A stretch of 64,000 nt of DNA from Homoserinimonas sp. OAct 916 (GCF_003260275.1 NZ_QJHB01000001.1:248001-312000); one strand, 5' to 3'; counted from the stretch's first letter, positions 28,561 to 37,680 are shown. Numbers and translations: made by a program. Notes: generated by a model not told the origin, from the letters alone.

Positions 28561-30075
28561 ATGTTCGTCATGGCCAGTTCCTCGAACCAGACCGCAGGGG
28601 ATCAACCCCTGCCCCCGGCTGGCATGCAGGGCGCGCCCGGACCCCTGCTGCGGCTGGTGCGCAACCAGAAGGTGGCGTTCGTTCTCGTCGGCGGGGTGAA
28701 CACGGTCGTCGGCTTCCTGTTCTTCGTTGGCTTCGAGGTGACGATCGGGCGCCTGTGGGGATACTTCGCCAGCCTGGCCTTTGCACACGTGTTCAGCGTT
28801 CTGTTCGCGTTCGTGCTTTATCGCCGGTTCGTGTTTCGGGTGCACGGTCACGTGCTGCGCGACCTCGGCCGATTCGAAGTCGTCTACCTGGTCGCCCTGG
28901 GCATCAATTTCGTGCTTCTGCCGATCCTGGTGGAGGTGTTCGGCCTGCAGGTCATCCCGGCGCAGGCTCTGATCGTGTTCGTCACGGCGTTGGTGAGTTT
29001 TTTCGGCCATCGCGGCTTCTCCTTTCGTCGTTCGCGTGGCGAGCTCGAACCCGACGAGCAGACCCTGGCGGCCGCCGGCACCGCGGTCGCATCCGGGCCC
29101 GACGGCGTGCCACAGGTCTCGGTGGTCATCCCCGCCTTCAACAACGAGCAGTTTCTGGTCGAGACCATCGAGACCGTGCTCGGCCAGGACTACCCCAATT
29201 TCGAGTTGATCATCGCCGACCACTGTTCGACGGATGGCACGGCCGCCATCATGCACCGCTATGCCGACGACCCCCGGGTGCGGCTGTTCCAGACCGAGGC
29301 CGGAGGCGGAGCGGAGCGAAATTGGAACCGGGTCAGCCGGGCGGCCAACGGAACCTACCTGAAACTGGTCTGCGGCGACGACCTGCTCTACCCGGGAATC
29401 CTCACCGCCCAGGTGGCCGCGCTGCAACAGCATCCGGAGGCAGTGCTGGCGGCCTCGCCGCGGGATATCCTCGATGCGGCCGGCAAGAAATTGATTCGCG
29501 ACCGCGGACTTGCGGGCCTGGTCGGTCGGCATTCCGGCGACACGGCCATCCGGCGCACGGTTCGACAGGGAACGAACATCTTCGGCGAGCCGGGCTGCGT
29601 CCTGATCCGGCTGGATGCGTTGCGAGCCGCCGGTTGGTGGAGCACAGCCGCGACCTACCTGATCGACGAGGCCACCTACGTCGCCGTGCTCGGGCACGGG
29701 GACTTCGTCGGCGTTCCCACGACGCTCGCGGGCTTCCGGGTCTCAGCCGGTCAGTGGAGCGTGCAGCTCGCCCGACAACAAGCAGCCCAGGTGGTCGCCT
29801 TCCACGGTGAACTGCGGCGAGCGCTACCGGAGACGATCAGCCGCGCAGACGTGCGAGTCGGCAATGCACGCGCCCGCGTGCTGGCGCTCAGCCGCCGCCT
29901 GGCCTACCGTGTGCTCGCGCACCGGGCGTCAGGGCCCACCACGCAGGCGACACCACCGAACCCGCACGCGTCCGGCCAATTGCACTCCGCGCCGCCGCAC
30001 CCACCCGTGCCCATCAGCCCACCAGCACCCGCTCAGACAAGTCCTCCCTCGCCCGCTCGCGAGTCTCGCCCCTGA
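28561..30075 (+). CDS. GtrA - family 2 glycosyltransferase fusion
   Basis: 504 residues. Residues about 35-155 are a GtrA domain with four helices ('FVLVGGVNTVVGFLFFVGF', 'FAFVLYRRFVF', 'SFFGHRGFSF'), a putative polyprenyl-phosphate-sugar flippase. A GT2 domain follows from about 178: 'VSVVIPAFNNEQFLVETIETVL', 'DHCSTDGTAA', 'LVCGDDLLYPG'. The last 50 residues are Pro/Ser/His-rich and probably disordered. ATG 28561 or 28570 may start it. The fusion would couple sugar transfer to flipping. It is divergent from the large duplicated membrane protein, with 142 bases between starts. Confidence 0.85.
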   Translation: MFVMASSSNQTAGDQPLPPAGMQGAPGPLLRLVRNQKVAFVLVGGVNTVVGFLFFVGFEVTIGRLWGYFASLAFAHVFSVLFAFVLYRRFVFRVHGHVLRDLGRFEVVYLVALGINFVLLPILVEVFGLQVIPAQALIVFVTALVSFFGHRGFSFRRSRGELEPDEQTLAAAGTAVASGPDGVPQVSVVIPAFNNEQFLVETIETVLGQDYPNFELIIADHCSTDGTAAIMHRYADDPRVRLFQTEAGGGAERNWNRVSRAANGTYLKLVCGDDLLYPGILTAQVAALQQHPEAVLAASPRDILDAAGKKLIRDRGLAGLVGRHSGDTAIRRTVRQGTNIFGEPGCVLIRLDALRAAGWWSTAATYLIDEATYVAVLGHGDFVGVPTTLAGFRVSAGQWSVQLARQQAAQVVAFHGELRRALPETISRADVRVGNARARVLALSRRLAYRVLAHRASGPTTQATPPNPHASGQLHSAPPHPPVPISPPAPAQTSPPSPARESRP

Positions 30076-30267
30076 CCAATTCCCGCCCAGAGGTCAGACC
30101 AGTGCACTACAGTAAATTTCGCGGCGCCCCAGTCCACATCGTGGGCAATCGTGGTGTCCGCAAGAAAGACGCCCCAATGCTCGAAGCACCCGCAGCTCGC
30201 GCCCGTCACGCAACGAGCGCTCCGTTCCCCAAAACGGCCGTCCCGGCCGGCTTCGAGGCAGTCCGAG

Positions 30268-30975
30268 ATGTCTGATCCACAATCCGGGGAGAGAGCGGCA
30301 TCTCCGGTCGAGCCTCGGGAAGACCAATCACGTCGACACGAGATTCAGGCGCGCTTCGTGTGGGGTGCGGCTGCAGGCCTTGCCGGGCTTCTGGCGGTGG
30401 TGTTGGCGGGAGTTCTCATCCGAACCGTGGCGGGCAACCGGCCGATCGGGCTCGATCAGGCGTGGCTCGATTTCCTCGTCGGCCACAGATCCGATTTCCT
30501 CACAACGATCACATTGGCGTTGAATCTGATCGGTGGGCCCATTGTCATGACCATCGTGCTCACCGTTGTCGCCCTCGTGCTGTTCCTGGCGCATCGAAGG
30601 CGTGATGCCGCGTTGTTCGCCATTTCGGCGGTGGGCGCGACGCTGTGCTCACAGACGCTGAAATTCGTCATCGCGCGGCCCCGTTCCATTGATCAGACGG
30701 TCCAAGCCGGTGGATCATCGTTCCCCTCCGGCCACACGACCATGGCCGCAGTCGTCGCGGTCATTCTGATCCTCTTGGTACGCCGTTGGTGGATCTGGCT
30801 GGTCGCGGTCGTCTGGGTGGCGCTGATGGCATTCAGTCGTACCTACCTGTTGGTTCATTGGCTCTCCGACACGCTTGCGGGGGCTGCTCTCGGCGCCAGC
30901 GTTGTCGTGATCGTCTGGTGCGGCATTCAGATCTTGGCGCCTCCGCGGCTACCAACTGCCGACCGCGTGGCCTGA
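30268..30975 (+). CDS. PAP2-family membrane phosphatase
   Basis: 235 residues. Five or six helices and the complete PAP2 signature: 'KFVIARPRS' near residue 134, 'SFPSGHTTMAAVV' near 152 and 'SRTYLLVHWLSDTLAG' near 192. The family dephosphorylates lipid phosphates such as phosphatidic acid or undecaprenyl diphosphate at the outer membrane face; recycling of the wall lipid carrier would fit this neighbourhood. ATG 30268 is chosen because the 39 codons before it look non-coding and Pro/Arg-biased. Confidence 0.88.
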   Translation: MSDPQSGERAASPVEPREDQSRRHEIQARFVWGAAAGLAGLLAVVLAGVLIRTVAGNRPIGLDQAWLDFLVGHRSDFLTTITLALNLIGGPIVMTIVLTVVALVLFLAHRRRDAALFAISAVGATLCSQTLKFVIARPRSIDQTVQAGGSSFPSGHTTMAAVVAVILILLVRRWWIWLVAVVWVALMAFSRTYLLVHWLSDTLAGAALGASVVVIVWCGIQILAPPRLPTADRVA

Positions 30976-30992
30976 GACGGGCCGAGCCCGTC
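30976..30992 (+). terminator. Hairpin after PAP2 gene
   Basis: GACGGGC (30976-30982), loop CGA, GCCCGTC (30986-30992): a perfect 7-bp GC-rich stem one base past the stop. A second, longer bulged stem (CCCGGGGTG near 31009 with CACCCGGG near 31041) follows. No U-tract. Confidence 0.55.
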
Positions 30993-31172
30993 GTTCACGA
31001 TGCGCTGACCCGGGGTGGCCGGCCGAGGCCGTGGCCGCCTCACCCGGGGCAACCCTCGGAGGGCTCAATACCATCCGTTCCTTCCCGCTGATGGGTTTCC
31101 GTGCACGTCTCCCGATCCACGGCGAATGGCCAGAGATCGAGCGTAAAGTCCCCATGGACAAGGAGCCAGCCC

Positions 31173-32495
31173 ATGGTCGCCTCACTCATGAACGCCAACA
31201 TTCTCGACGGCCTGCTCCTGTTCGTCGTGTACGGCGTTGCGGCCGCACTCTTCGCTTGGATGTTGGTGCTCTCCTACCGGCGCGCGTCGTCGGTCGCGGC
31301 CTGGCTGGCCGGTCTCGCCATCGGTGCCCTGGCCGGAGTGATCACCGGCCTTGTTCTGTCCTGGCTGGTCGGCTACGTCTGGTCCACCTTCGGCCAGCCA
31401 CTGTCAACGGTGACGACCGCTTGGGCCGCGGCCGCACTGGCCGCCACCGGGGTGGCGTTGGCCAGCCTCCGTGGCGCGCATTGGAGATCACGGCTGCTGT
31501 CGATCATCGTCATCCCGGTCGTGCTTCTGACGGGGGCCATGGGCATCAACGCCGATGTGGGACAATTCCCCACCCTGGAAGGCATCTTCGCCGGGAACCA
31601 GTTGACTGCGCTCACGCCTCAGGAACTGCAGGGAACCTCGGGGCCCACATCATCGACGGGGCCACTGTGGAAGACCTGGGTGGCGCCACCCGGCATGCCC
31701 ACCACCGGCCAATTGGGCACCGAGACCATCCCGGCAACCCTTTCGCGCTTCCCCGCCCGGCCGGCCGTTGTGTATCTACCGCCCGCCGCCCTGGTGAAGA
31801 ACGCGCCGAGACTGCCCGTCGTGATCGTGATTCCGGGTCAACCCGGCGAACCATACGACGTTTTTCGCGCCGGCGGGTTGCAGCCATGGCTCGATGCATT
31901 TGCGGCAGCCCACCACGGGCTCGCTCCAATCGTGGTCTCACCTGATCAACTGGGCGATCCGGCCAACAACCCGATGTGTGTCGACTCACCCCTCGGAAAC
32001 TCTGCCACCTACTTGAGCGTCGATGTACCGAACTGGATCAACGATCATTTGAACGTGATCAAAGATCGTGCGTCCTGGGCGATCGCCGGATTCTCGCAAG
32101 GTGGAACCTGTGCGATCCAGCTCGGTGCGGCCCATACCGACATTTTTGGCAACATTCTCGACGTGTCGGGCGAGTTGAAACCGCAAAAAGGGTCGGTGGA
32201 GAACACCATCAAAGTCGGGTTTGGCGGCAGTGCGCAGGCCTACGCCAAGGCGTGGCCGGTGAACATTCTCACGGCGAACGCGCCATACGCCGACACAAAG
32301 GCGATCTTCGTCATCGGCGAGGCGGATACGCGCTATATGCCCGGCCAGATCACCGTGTCCGATGCTGCCAAAGCTGCCGGTATGACCGTGACGTTCCTGG
32401 AGTCACCGGGCACCGGGCATGACTGGCATACCGCCAAGTACGGACTCACCAACGGTATGCAGTTGTTGTGCACCCGGTTCGGCCTCAACCCGTGA
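31173..32495 (+). CDS. Membrane-anchored Ag85/esterase-D-like alpha/beta hydrolase
   Basis: 440 residues. ATG 31173 has an AAGGAG site 7-8 bases upstream. Four hydrophobic segments fill residues 1-150, then an outer alpha/beta hydrolase domain starts near 205 ('LPVVIVIPGQPGEPYDVF'). The catalytic set is visible: Ser in 'IAGFSQGGTCAIQL' near 306, Asp in 'VIGEADTRYM' and His in 'GTGHDWHTAKYG'. The fold is that of the mycolyltransferase/antigen 85 and esterase D superfamily. Microbacteriaceae lack mycolic acids, so another acyl donor or acceptor is likely. It stands alone between PAP2 and the convergent MprF-like gene. Confidence 0.85.
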   Translation: MVASLMNANILDGLLLFVVYGVAAALFAWMLVLSYRRASSVAAWLAGLAIGALAGVITGLVLSWLVGYVWSTFGQPLSTVTTAWAAAALAATGVALASLRGAHWRSRLLSIIVIPVVLLTGAMGINADVGQFPTLEGIFAGNQLTALTPQELQGTSGPTSSTGPLWKTWVAPPGMPTTGQLGTETIPATLSRFPARPAVVYLPPAALVKNAPRLPVVIVIPGQPGEPYDVFRAGGLQPWLDAFAAAHHGLAPIVVSPDQLGDPANNPMCVDSPLGNSATYLSVDVPNWINDHLNVIKDRASWAIAGFSQGGTCAIQLGAAHTDIFGNILDVSGELKPQKGSVENTIKVGFGGSAQAYAKAWPVNILTANAPYADTKAIFVIGEADTRYMPGQITVSDAAKAAGMTVTFLESPGTGHDWHTAKYGLTNGMQLLCTRFGLNP

Positions 32496-32498
32496 TCC

Positions 32499-32516
32499 GG
32501 CGGACGCTTCCCCGCC
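32499..32516. terminator. Weak hairpin between convergent genes
   Basis: GGCGG (32499-32503) and CCGCC (32512-32516) form a 5-bp stem with an 8-base loop just after the esterase stop. Short, but suitably placed for the convergent pair. Confidence 0.3.
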
Positions 32517-32541
32517 TGATGACGACGAGCCCCGGCGCCTT

Positions 32542-35070
32542 CTAGTCTGAGGCGCGGGCACGTCTGGTGATCTGCCTCAGAGAAAGGGTGGGGAGATAGA
32601 CGCGGGTGAGGGCAATCCCAATGGCCGGCAGCGCTGCCTGGTCGGGGTAGGCCATCAGGAGAGGGTGGAATTCAGGCTGGAATTTGCGTTTGAAGTTCAG
32701 CAGTGACCGGAATCCGTAGACCGGTTCCAGGGAGGAACTGAGGTAGTCAAGCATCCGCTCGATCGTTGAGTTCTGGTCGGTGAGGTGCGCGGTGTGCGCC
32801 AGCGGAGCCCCGGAAAGGCTGAGGAACTCGATACCGGCCTCCTGCATCCGCATGGCGGTTTCAGCGATCAGGAACTCCATCACCCCGTTGATGCTTTCGG
32901 GGCGCCGGCGCATGAAGTCCAAGGTCCAGCCGATGATCTCGCCGTTCCTGAACGTGGGCAGCCAGCTGGTCACGGCTTGCACCTGACCGTCCGGGTCGAT
33001 GGCGAGCATGAGGGCGACGTCGGGGTCACGCAGTTCATTCAACCCACCGAGGGTGAACCCCATCTCGGGCAGGCCCTTCTCGGAAACCCACTCTTCGGAA
33101 ATCTCGGCGATCTGGGTGCTGATCCCGAGCGGCAGTGCGCCGAAGCTGGTCCAACTCGCGGTGATTCCGGCGCGCTGGGCCCGGTTGATGGAGGTGCGCA
33201 CATCCTGCCATTTCTTACCAGTGGTCTGCCAGGTCGCCGGCCGGAGTACGGTTTCTTCCGCAACGACCATGGTGTGCCAACCCATGGACCGGAACTTCCC
33301 CTCGAATGCGGCGTCGATACTGTAGAAGACGGGCACCCAGTCGTTGTCGTCCGAGAATCGGGCGAACCGGTCGATGGCGGCGTCTTTGGGCACTGCGGAG
33401 CCGAACGGGCCGCCGAGGGTGAGCGCCACCCGCCCGACGACCCGGTACGCGATGGCAAGGTCTTCTTCGTCGTCGAACCAGTATGAGTTGCCCGGCCAGG
33501 ATGCCATGAACGCCAATGAATCACCACCGCCCGCCATCAGCAGTGACCGAACCCGGGTGAGCGCGCCGGGCTGTTCCCTCGCCGGTGACTGGCGGGTGGG
33601 TGTGATGGCGGCGAGGATGGCGACCACCCAGAAAGCCGGGCCGATGCCGTAGTACAACATTTTGCCGATGATCGACGAGGGCAGGAAGGTGATCGACTCC
33701 CTGATCAGGAACGACACCGGCACGAACCGTTCCACGGCGTCGCTGAGCAGGTCGGCCAGGTTCACCGTGTCGGTGAACGCGGTGTCGCGAACCAGCAGAC
33801 CGCCAACCACATACAGCCCGGCGAGCACGACTGCGGTCGCGGCGACGGTGATCACATACCGGCGGACACTTGCACGGGACGCGAGTACAGAAAAGTGTTT
33901 GCGCAGCACGATCAGGGTGATGGCAATGGCGACCGGCAACACGGCGGAAGCGACCAGCCCGAAGCTTGTCTCCCACGAGGCACCGGTCGGCCGCGAGATC
34001 ACATACGGCACTCCTGAAAGTGGAAGCAGACCGAAGTAGAAGGCCGCGAGCACACCGAACATCCCGTTGACGATGACAGCCAGCCAGAGCGCGAACCTGC
34101 GCCCGTGCAGAAGCCCATAGGCGGCCACGATGAGCAGCACCAGCGGGAGGATCGAGACCAGGATCGCGCCGGGGCTGTTGATTCGCTGCAGGGTCAGATC
34201 GCGAAGGCAATGGGCGGTCACCGCGAATGCATCGCACCGGCTCTGGGCGTTCCCAGCGGCGGGCACCTGGTTGCCGATCAGCAGTGCGATCGGTGCGAGC
34301 GGTCCGAGCCGGGAAGAGGACAACAGGGCGATCACCGGCCCGATCGCGGTGATGGCCACCACGGCCGCCGTCAGCACGTGGATTTCGTGGGCAGAGCTCC
34401 GAACCCACCGGATCAGTTGCTTCTCACGTCGCAGCAGCAGGCCCAGCACCAGGCCGGCGACCCCGGCCAAAAGCCGATACAGATCATCAGGGTGCCCCGA
34501 GTAGAGCAGGAACACCAACAGCACGAGCATGGTCACGATGCGGATGCGCCGACGCCACAGCACACTCGCAGACCCGCTGGCGGCCATCAGCGCGCCAACG
34601 ATCCCGATTGTAGGATCCAAGACGACGAACTCGGTCACGTGCAGCGACCAGAACTCACCGGTGGCATCGCCGAGGGCCTGCAATCCGATCCCGGCCAGCG
34701 GCCCGATGATCGCCGTGGCGAAGAATGCGACCGTGGTGCGCCAGGTGCCGATGATCTTTTCGGCAACGCGCAACAGCACAATCGCGAGCACGAGGGCAAC
34801 AACCAGGTCGATGGGCATATTGGTGAAGAAAGCGGCGGTGAGCGGGCTCCACCAGTGGCCATGGTCAAGGAGCGGTTCGGAACCGGTTCCCATGTCCCAG
34901 ACCAGCGTGCCCCGGGTTCCGAAAATGAGGCCTGATGTCAGAGCCAGCAGCAGGATCAGCGCCGTCACAGCGGAACTGAACGGTCGAGAAAGGATCCACC
35001 GGCCCACCGCACCCGTGGATGCGCTCAGTCGCGCCCGCCCGCCGGCGCCGGATGCAGGAGTTCCGCTCAA
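32542..35070 (-). CDS. MprF-like aminoacyl-phosphatidylglycerol synthase (DUF2156) with rhomboid-like amino terminus
   Basis: 842 residues. The carboxyl 330 residues are the DUF2156 acyltransferase of MprF/LysX-type enzymes, which move an amino acid from tRNA to phosphatidylglycerol: 'LMAGGGDSLAFMASWPGNSYWFDD' near residue 515, 'GDPFG'-like 'LGGPFGSAVPKDAA' and 'GEIIGWTLDFMRRRP...VMEFLI'. About twelve helices precede it. The first block (about 30-220) looks like a rhomboid fold ('HWWSPLTAAFFTN', 'AEKIIGTWRTTVAFF', 'IGIVGALMAASGS', 'LYRLLAGVAGLVLGLLL'), but the nucleophile Ser of GxSG and the catalytic His are not visible. Lipid modification would lower surface charge. Confidence 0.83.
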   Translation of the reverse strand: MSGTPASGAGGRARLSASTGAVGRWILSRPFSSAVTALILLLALTSGLIFGTRGTLVWDMGTGSEPLLDHGHWWSPLTAAFFTNMPIDLVVALVLAIVLLRVAEKIIGTWRTTVAFFATAIIGPLAGIGLQALGDATGEFWSLHVTEFVVLDPTIGIVGALMAASGSASVLWRRRIRIVTMLVLLVFLLYSGHPDDLYRLLAGVAGLVLGLLLRREKQLIRWVRSSAHEIHVLTAAVVAITAIGPVIALLSSSRLGPLAPIALLIGNQVPAAGNAQSRCDAFAVTAHCLRDLTLQRINSPGAILVSILPLVLLIVAAYGLLHGRRFALWLAVIVNGMFGVLAAFYFGLLPLSGVPYVISRPTGASWETSFGLVASAVLPVAIAITLIVLRKHFSVLASRASVRRYVITVAATAVVLAGLYVVGGLLVRDTAFTDTVNLADLLSDAVERFVPVSFLIRESITFLPSSIIGKMLYYGIGPAFWVVAILAAITPTRQSPAREQPGALTRVRSLLMAGGGDSLAFMASWPGNSYWFDDEEDLAIAYRVVGRVALTLGGPFGSAVPKDAAIDRFARFSDDNDWVPVFYSIDAAFEGKFRSMGWHTMVVAEETVLRPATWQTTGKKWQDVRTSINRAQRAGITASWTSFGALPLGISTQIAEISEEWVSEKGLPEMGFTLGGLNELRDPDVALMLAIDPDGQVQAVTSWLPTFRNGEIIGWTLDFMRRRPESINGVMEFLIAETAMRMQEAGIEFLSLSGAPLAHTAHLTDQNSTIERMLDYLSSSLEPVYGFRSLLNFKRKFQPEFHPLLMAYPDQAALPAIGIALTRVYLPTLSLRQITRRARASD

Positions 35071-35499
35071 CGGCCCCGCTCCAGACGCACGCGTTGTGCC
35101 GGTCGAGCTCGTCTCCGCTCACCACGCCGCCTGTCGCCCGGCGGTGTCAGCAACCAATGGAACACGAAAAGTCCTTCGGGAGGGTTGAAACAACGACTGT
35201 CGGGTGGGCGGGAGCACCGCTTCGCTACGCCGACACAGTCCCGTGAGGGTCGAGAATGCACGAAATCGAATCTGGCTGGACACCTCGATGTGCGATCCCC
35301 CGAAAGGCTGACGCCTTCCCGCCCATTTTACCGGCCTCAGGGTCAACCGCCAACAGTTCTGAGCAGTCGCGCAAGGACGCCCTCTGGCGTGCGTGACCAC
35401 GTGAGCCCGGGCTTCGAGTGCGGCGATCCGGACTCCCAAGGGGCACTTCTTACAGGACTGCCCGCGCCCGGCTGGGCACTTCAGGGTAAATTCAGGGAT
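35071..35499. other. Divergent intergenic region, no gene seen
   Basis: 429 bases between the divergent MprF-like and GT2 genes. The plus frame of the GT2 gene is open through it, but the codons have poor bias and no ribosome site until 35490. TCAGGG occurs twice just before ATG 35500. I find no clear promoter or operator. Confidence 0.5.
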
Positions 35500-36516
35500 A
35501 TGAACACAGTGGCAGAACCGGTTCGGCCCGTACACCGAATCTCGGTTGTCATCCCTGTCTATCAGGGAGAGCGCACCCTGGCCGGGGTTCTCACTGAACT
35601 TCGCGAGTTCGCCGAAACCCGCACCAGTCCGGCGGGCCACGACTACGTCATCGACGAGGTGTTGCTGGTGTACGACAACGGACCGGATGGCTCGGCCAGG
35701 GTGATCCGTGAACTCGAGCGCGAACATTCGATCGTTCGAGGCGTCTGGCTGAGCCGCAACTATGGCCAGCATGCGGCGACCCTGGCCGGAATGGCCTCAG
35801 CCGGCGGCGACTGGATCGCAACCATCGATGAAGACGGCCAGCACGATCCGCATGACATCGCCGGGTTGCTCGACACAGCGATGCGGGAGCAGGCGACCGT
35901 CGTGTACGCGTTTCCCACCAACCCGGCACCGCACAGCGCGTTTCGAAACTGGGCGTCGCACACCGCCAAATGGGTGTTGCAGAAACTCTTTTCCGGCTCC
36001 GACGCTCCCGACTATCAGAGTTTCAGGTTGGTGGTCGGCAGCGTCGGGCGCAGTGTTGCCGCGTACGCCGGATCAGGGGTGTACCTCGACGTTGCGCTGG
36101 GCTGGGTCACGGGTCGCAGTGTCACGAGCCCGGTCACGTTGCGGGCCGAGGGCGACCGGCCCTCCGGCTACACCAACCGGCTGCTTCTGTCGCACTTCTG
36201 GCGCATGGTGCTTTCCAGCGGTACACGCGCGCTGCGCCTGATCAGCGTCGTGGGCATCGCGTTTGCCACCATCGGCGCGATCTGGGCGATTGTGATCCTG
36301 ATCCAGTTGATGGCCGGCGCGACGATCGCAGAGGGCTGGTCGTCGATAATCATCGTCTTGCTGGTCTCCTCTGGCGCCATCCTGTTCTCCCTCGGGGTCA
36401 TTGCGCAGTACGTCGGCGTGATCGTGAATATGGCCCTCGGCAAACCGCCGTACCTGATCGTCAGTGACCCCGCGCTCGGTCCACTCGGTTACGCCGACGC
36501 ACCGCGCGAAGAGTGA
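35500..36516 (+). CDS. GtrB/DPM1-type membrane glycosyltransferase family 2
   Basis: 338 residues. GT-A domain (about 12-235): 'ISVVIPVYQGERTLAGVL', 'VYDNGPDGSA', 'SRNYGQHAATLAGMASAGG' and metal-site 'ATIDEDGQHDPHDI' near residue 108, as in undecaprenyl-phosphate sugar transferases such as GtrB, ArnC and dolichol-phosphate mannose synthase. Two helices follow at about 248-315. Such enzymes load a sugar from a nucleotide donor onto undecaprenyl phosphate for use outside the cell. The GtrA-GT2 fusion at 28.5 kb could supply the flippase partner. The next gene starts three bases after its stop. Confidence 0.88.
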   Translation: MNTVAEPVRPVHRISVVIPVYQGERTLAGVLTELREFAETRTSPAGHDYVIDEVLLVYDNGPDGSARVIRELEREHSIVRGVWLSRNYGQHAATLAGMASAGGDWIATIDEDGQHDPHDIAGLLDTAMREQATVVYAFPTNPAPHSAFRNWASHTAKWVLQKLFSGSDAPDYQSFRLVVGSVGRSVAAYAGSGVYLDVALGWVTGRSVTSPVTLRAEGDRPSGYTNRLLLSHFWRMVLSSGTRALRLISVVGIAFATIGAIWAIVILIQLMAGATIAEGWSSIIIVLLVSSGAILFSLGVIAQYVGVIVNMALGKPPYLIVSDPALGPLGYADAPREE

Positions 36517-36519
36517 CCG

Positions 36520-37605
36520 ATGCCGCTCGTCTGGGTGATCGGCTCACGCGGTCTGCTCGGTCGCGCGATCTGCCGCGCGGTACGCGCTCGACCCGGTTGG
36601 ACGTTGTGTGATGCCGAACCGTTGCCCTGGGCAGAAGACACCCGAATGGCGGAGGTGGCGAGGCGGAACACCCGCGCGCTTCTGGAGCGGTCCGGCGCCG
36701 AGACGTTGCGGTGTGCAGGATCCCCGTCGGCAAATCCGGTCGACGCCCGAAGCGGCTTCGACTGGGCGATCGTCTGGGCGGCCGGGGCGGCCGTGACCTC
36801 CTCCCCCGTATCCCAACTCGACCACGAACACACCCAGCTGCAACTGGTGTTGGACGCGATCGCCGCGGAACTCGCCCTGGTTTCGGGCGCACGTTCGGAC
36901 CCCCCGCATTCCGAGCCCACCGTGGAGTCTCGGCAAACCCCCTCCCCCGCACGCGGCGTGTTCTTCTACGCCTCCAGTGCAGGCGGCGTGTATGGCGGTT
37001 CGATCCACCCCCCATTCACCGAAGAAACCGTGCCGGTTCCGCTCGCCGGATACGGCCGGTTCAAACTCGGCGCTGAACAGGCGATCACCGCGTTCTCCCG
37101 TGGCTCCGACACCCCGGCGCTGATCGGCCGAATCGCCAATCTGTATGGCCCCGGCCAGAGTATGGCGAAACTCCAGGGCGTCATCTCCCACTTGGCGCGG
37201 GCGGAACTGACCCGTGCGCCGATGGCGATCTACGTTCCGTTGGACACGATGCGCGACTACATCTACGTCGACGACTGCGCCGCCCTGATCTGTGCCGGAC
37301 TCGAACGCCTGGCCTCCGAGCCCCATGATGCACTCTCAAAGACGGTGGTGAAGAACTTGGTCAGCGGTTCCGCAGTGACCATCGGCAGCCTGCTCGGCGC
37401 GTTCCGGGTTCTCGGCAAACGCAAGCCTAATGTCACCCTCGGCGCGTCGTCGCTCGCCGCGGCGCAGGCCGTAGACCTGCGGTTGGCCTCGATCGTGTGG
37501 CCGGAGTTGGACGCGCGCCCCCAGACACCGTTGCCCGTCGGAATCCAGGCGACCCTGGCCGAAATGCAGGCAAAGATCCAAGCCGGGCCGCGCCAGTCGC
37601 CGTGA
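36520..37605 (+). CDS. NAD-dependent epimerase/dehydratase (extended SDR)
   Basis: 361 residues. Rossmann start 'VWVIGSRGLLGRAICRAV' and catalytic 'YGRFKLGAEQAI' (YxxxK) near residue 184, with upstream 'FFYASSAGGVYGG' giving the Ser. 'IGRIANLYGPGQ' and 'RDYIYVDDCA' are typical of sugar-nucleotide epimerases and dehydratases. A low-complexity insertion lies near 130-145. It follows the GtrB-like gene with a 3-base gap, so it may make the sugar nucleotide that enzyme loads. Substrate unknown. Confidence 0.83.
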   Translation: MPLVWVIGSRGLLGRAICRAVRARPGWTLCDAEPLPWAEDTRMAEVARRNTRALLERSGAETLRCAGSPSANPVDARSGFDWAIVWAAGAAVTSSPVSQLDHEHTQLQLVLDAIAAELALVSGARSDPPHSEPTVESRQTPSPARGVFFYASSAGGVYGGSIHPPFTEETVPVPLAGYGRFKLGAEQAITAFSRGSDTPALIGRIANLYGPGQSMAKLQGVISHLARAELTRAPMAIYVPLDTMRDYIYVDDCAALICAGLERLASEPHDALSKTVVKNLVSGSAVTIGSLLGAFRVLGKRKPNVTLGASSLAAAQAVDLRLASIVWPELDARPQTPLPVGIQATLAEMQAKIQAGPRQSP

Positions 37606-37608
37606 TCA

Positions 37609-37652
37609 GCGCAACACCCTGCAGCGCAACACTTGCAGCGCAACACCCTGCT
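37609..37652. repeat. Three 14-15-bp tandem repeats
   Basis: Units GCGCAACACCCTGCA (37609), GCGCAACACTTGCA (37624) and GCGCAACACCCTGCT (37638) run head to tail right after the SDR stop, followed by a diverged ACGCAAAACAGC. Non-coding. Confidence 0.8.
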
Positions 37653-37663
37653 ACGCAAAACAG

Positions 37664-37680
37664 CGGTCCACTACGGACCG
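37664..37680. terminator. Hairpin between SDR gene and rmlC
   Basis: CGGTCC (37664-37669) pairs perfectly with GGACCG (37675-37680) over ACTAC, between two convergent stops. Confidence 0.5.

Noticed and set aside
27135-29810. An 891-codon plus-strand frame across the duplicated membrane protein and the GtrA-GT2 gene
   Set aside because: It crosses from antisense of one real gene to the wrong frame of another and is highly Arg/Pro-biased.
30151-30267. Earlier start for the PAP2 gene
   Set aside because: The 39 extra codons give a Ser/Pro/Arg-rich stretch without coding bias; ATG 30268 directly precedes normal sequence.
35185-35499. Earlier start for the GtrB-like gene
   Set aside because: The upstream codons are Pro/Arg-biased, and the GT2 fold begins right after ATG 35500.
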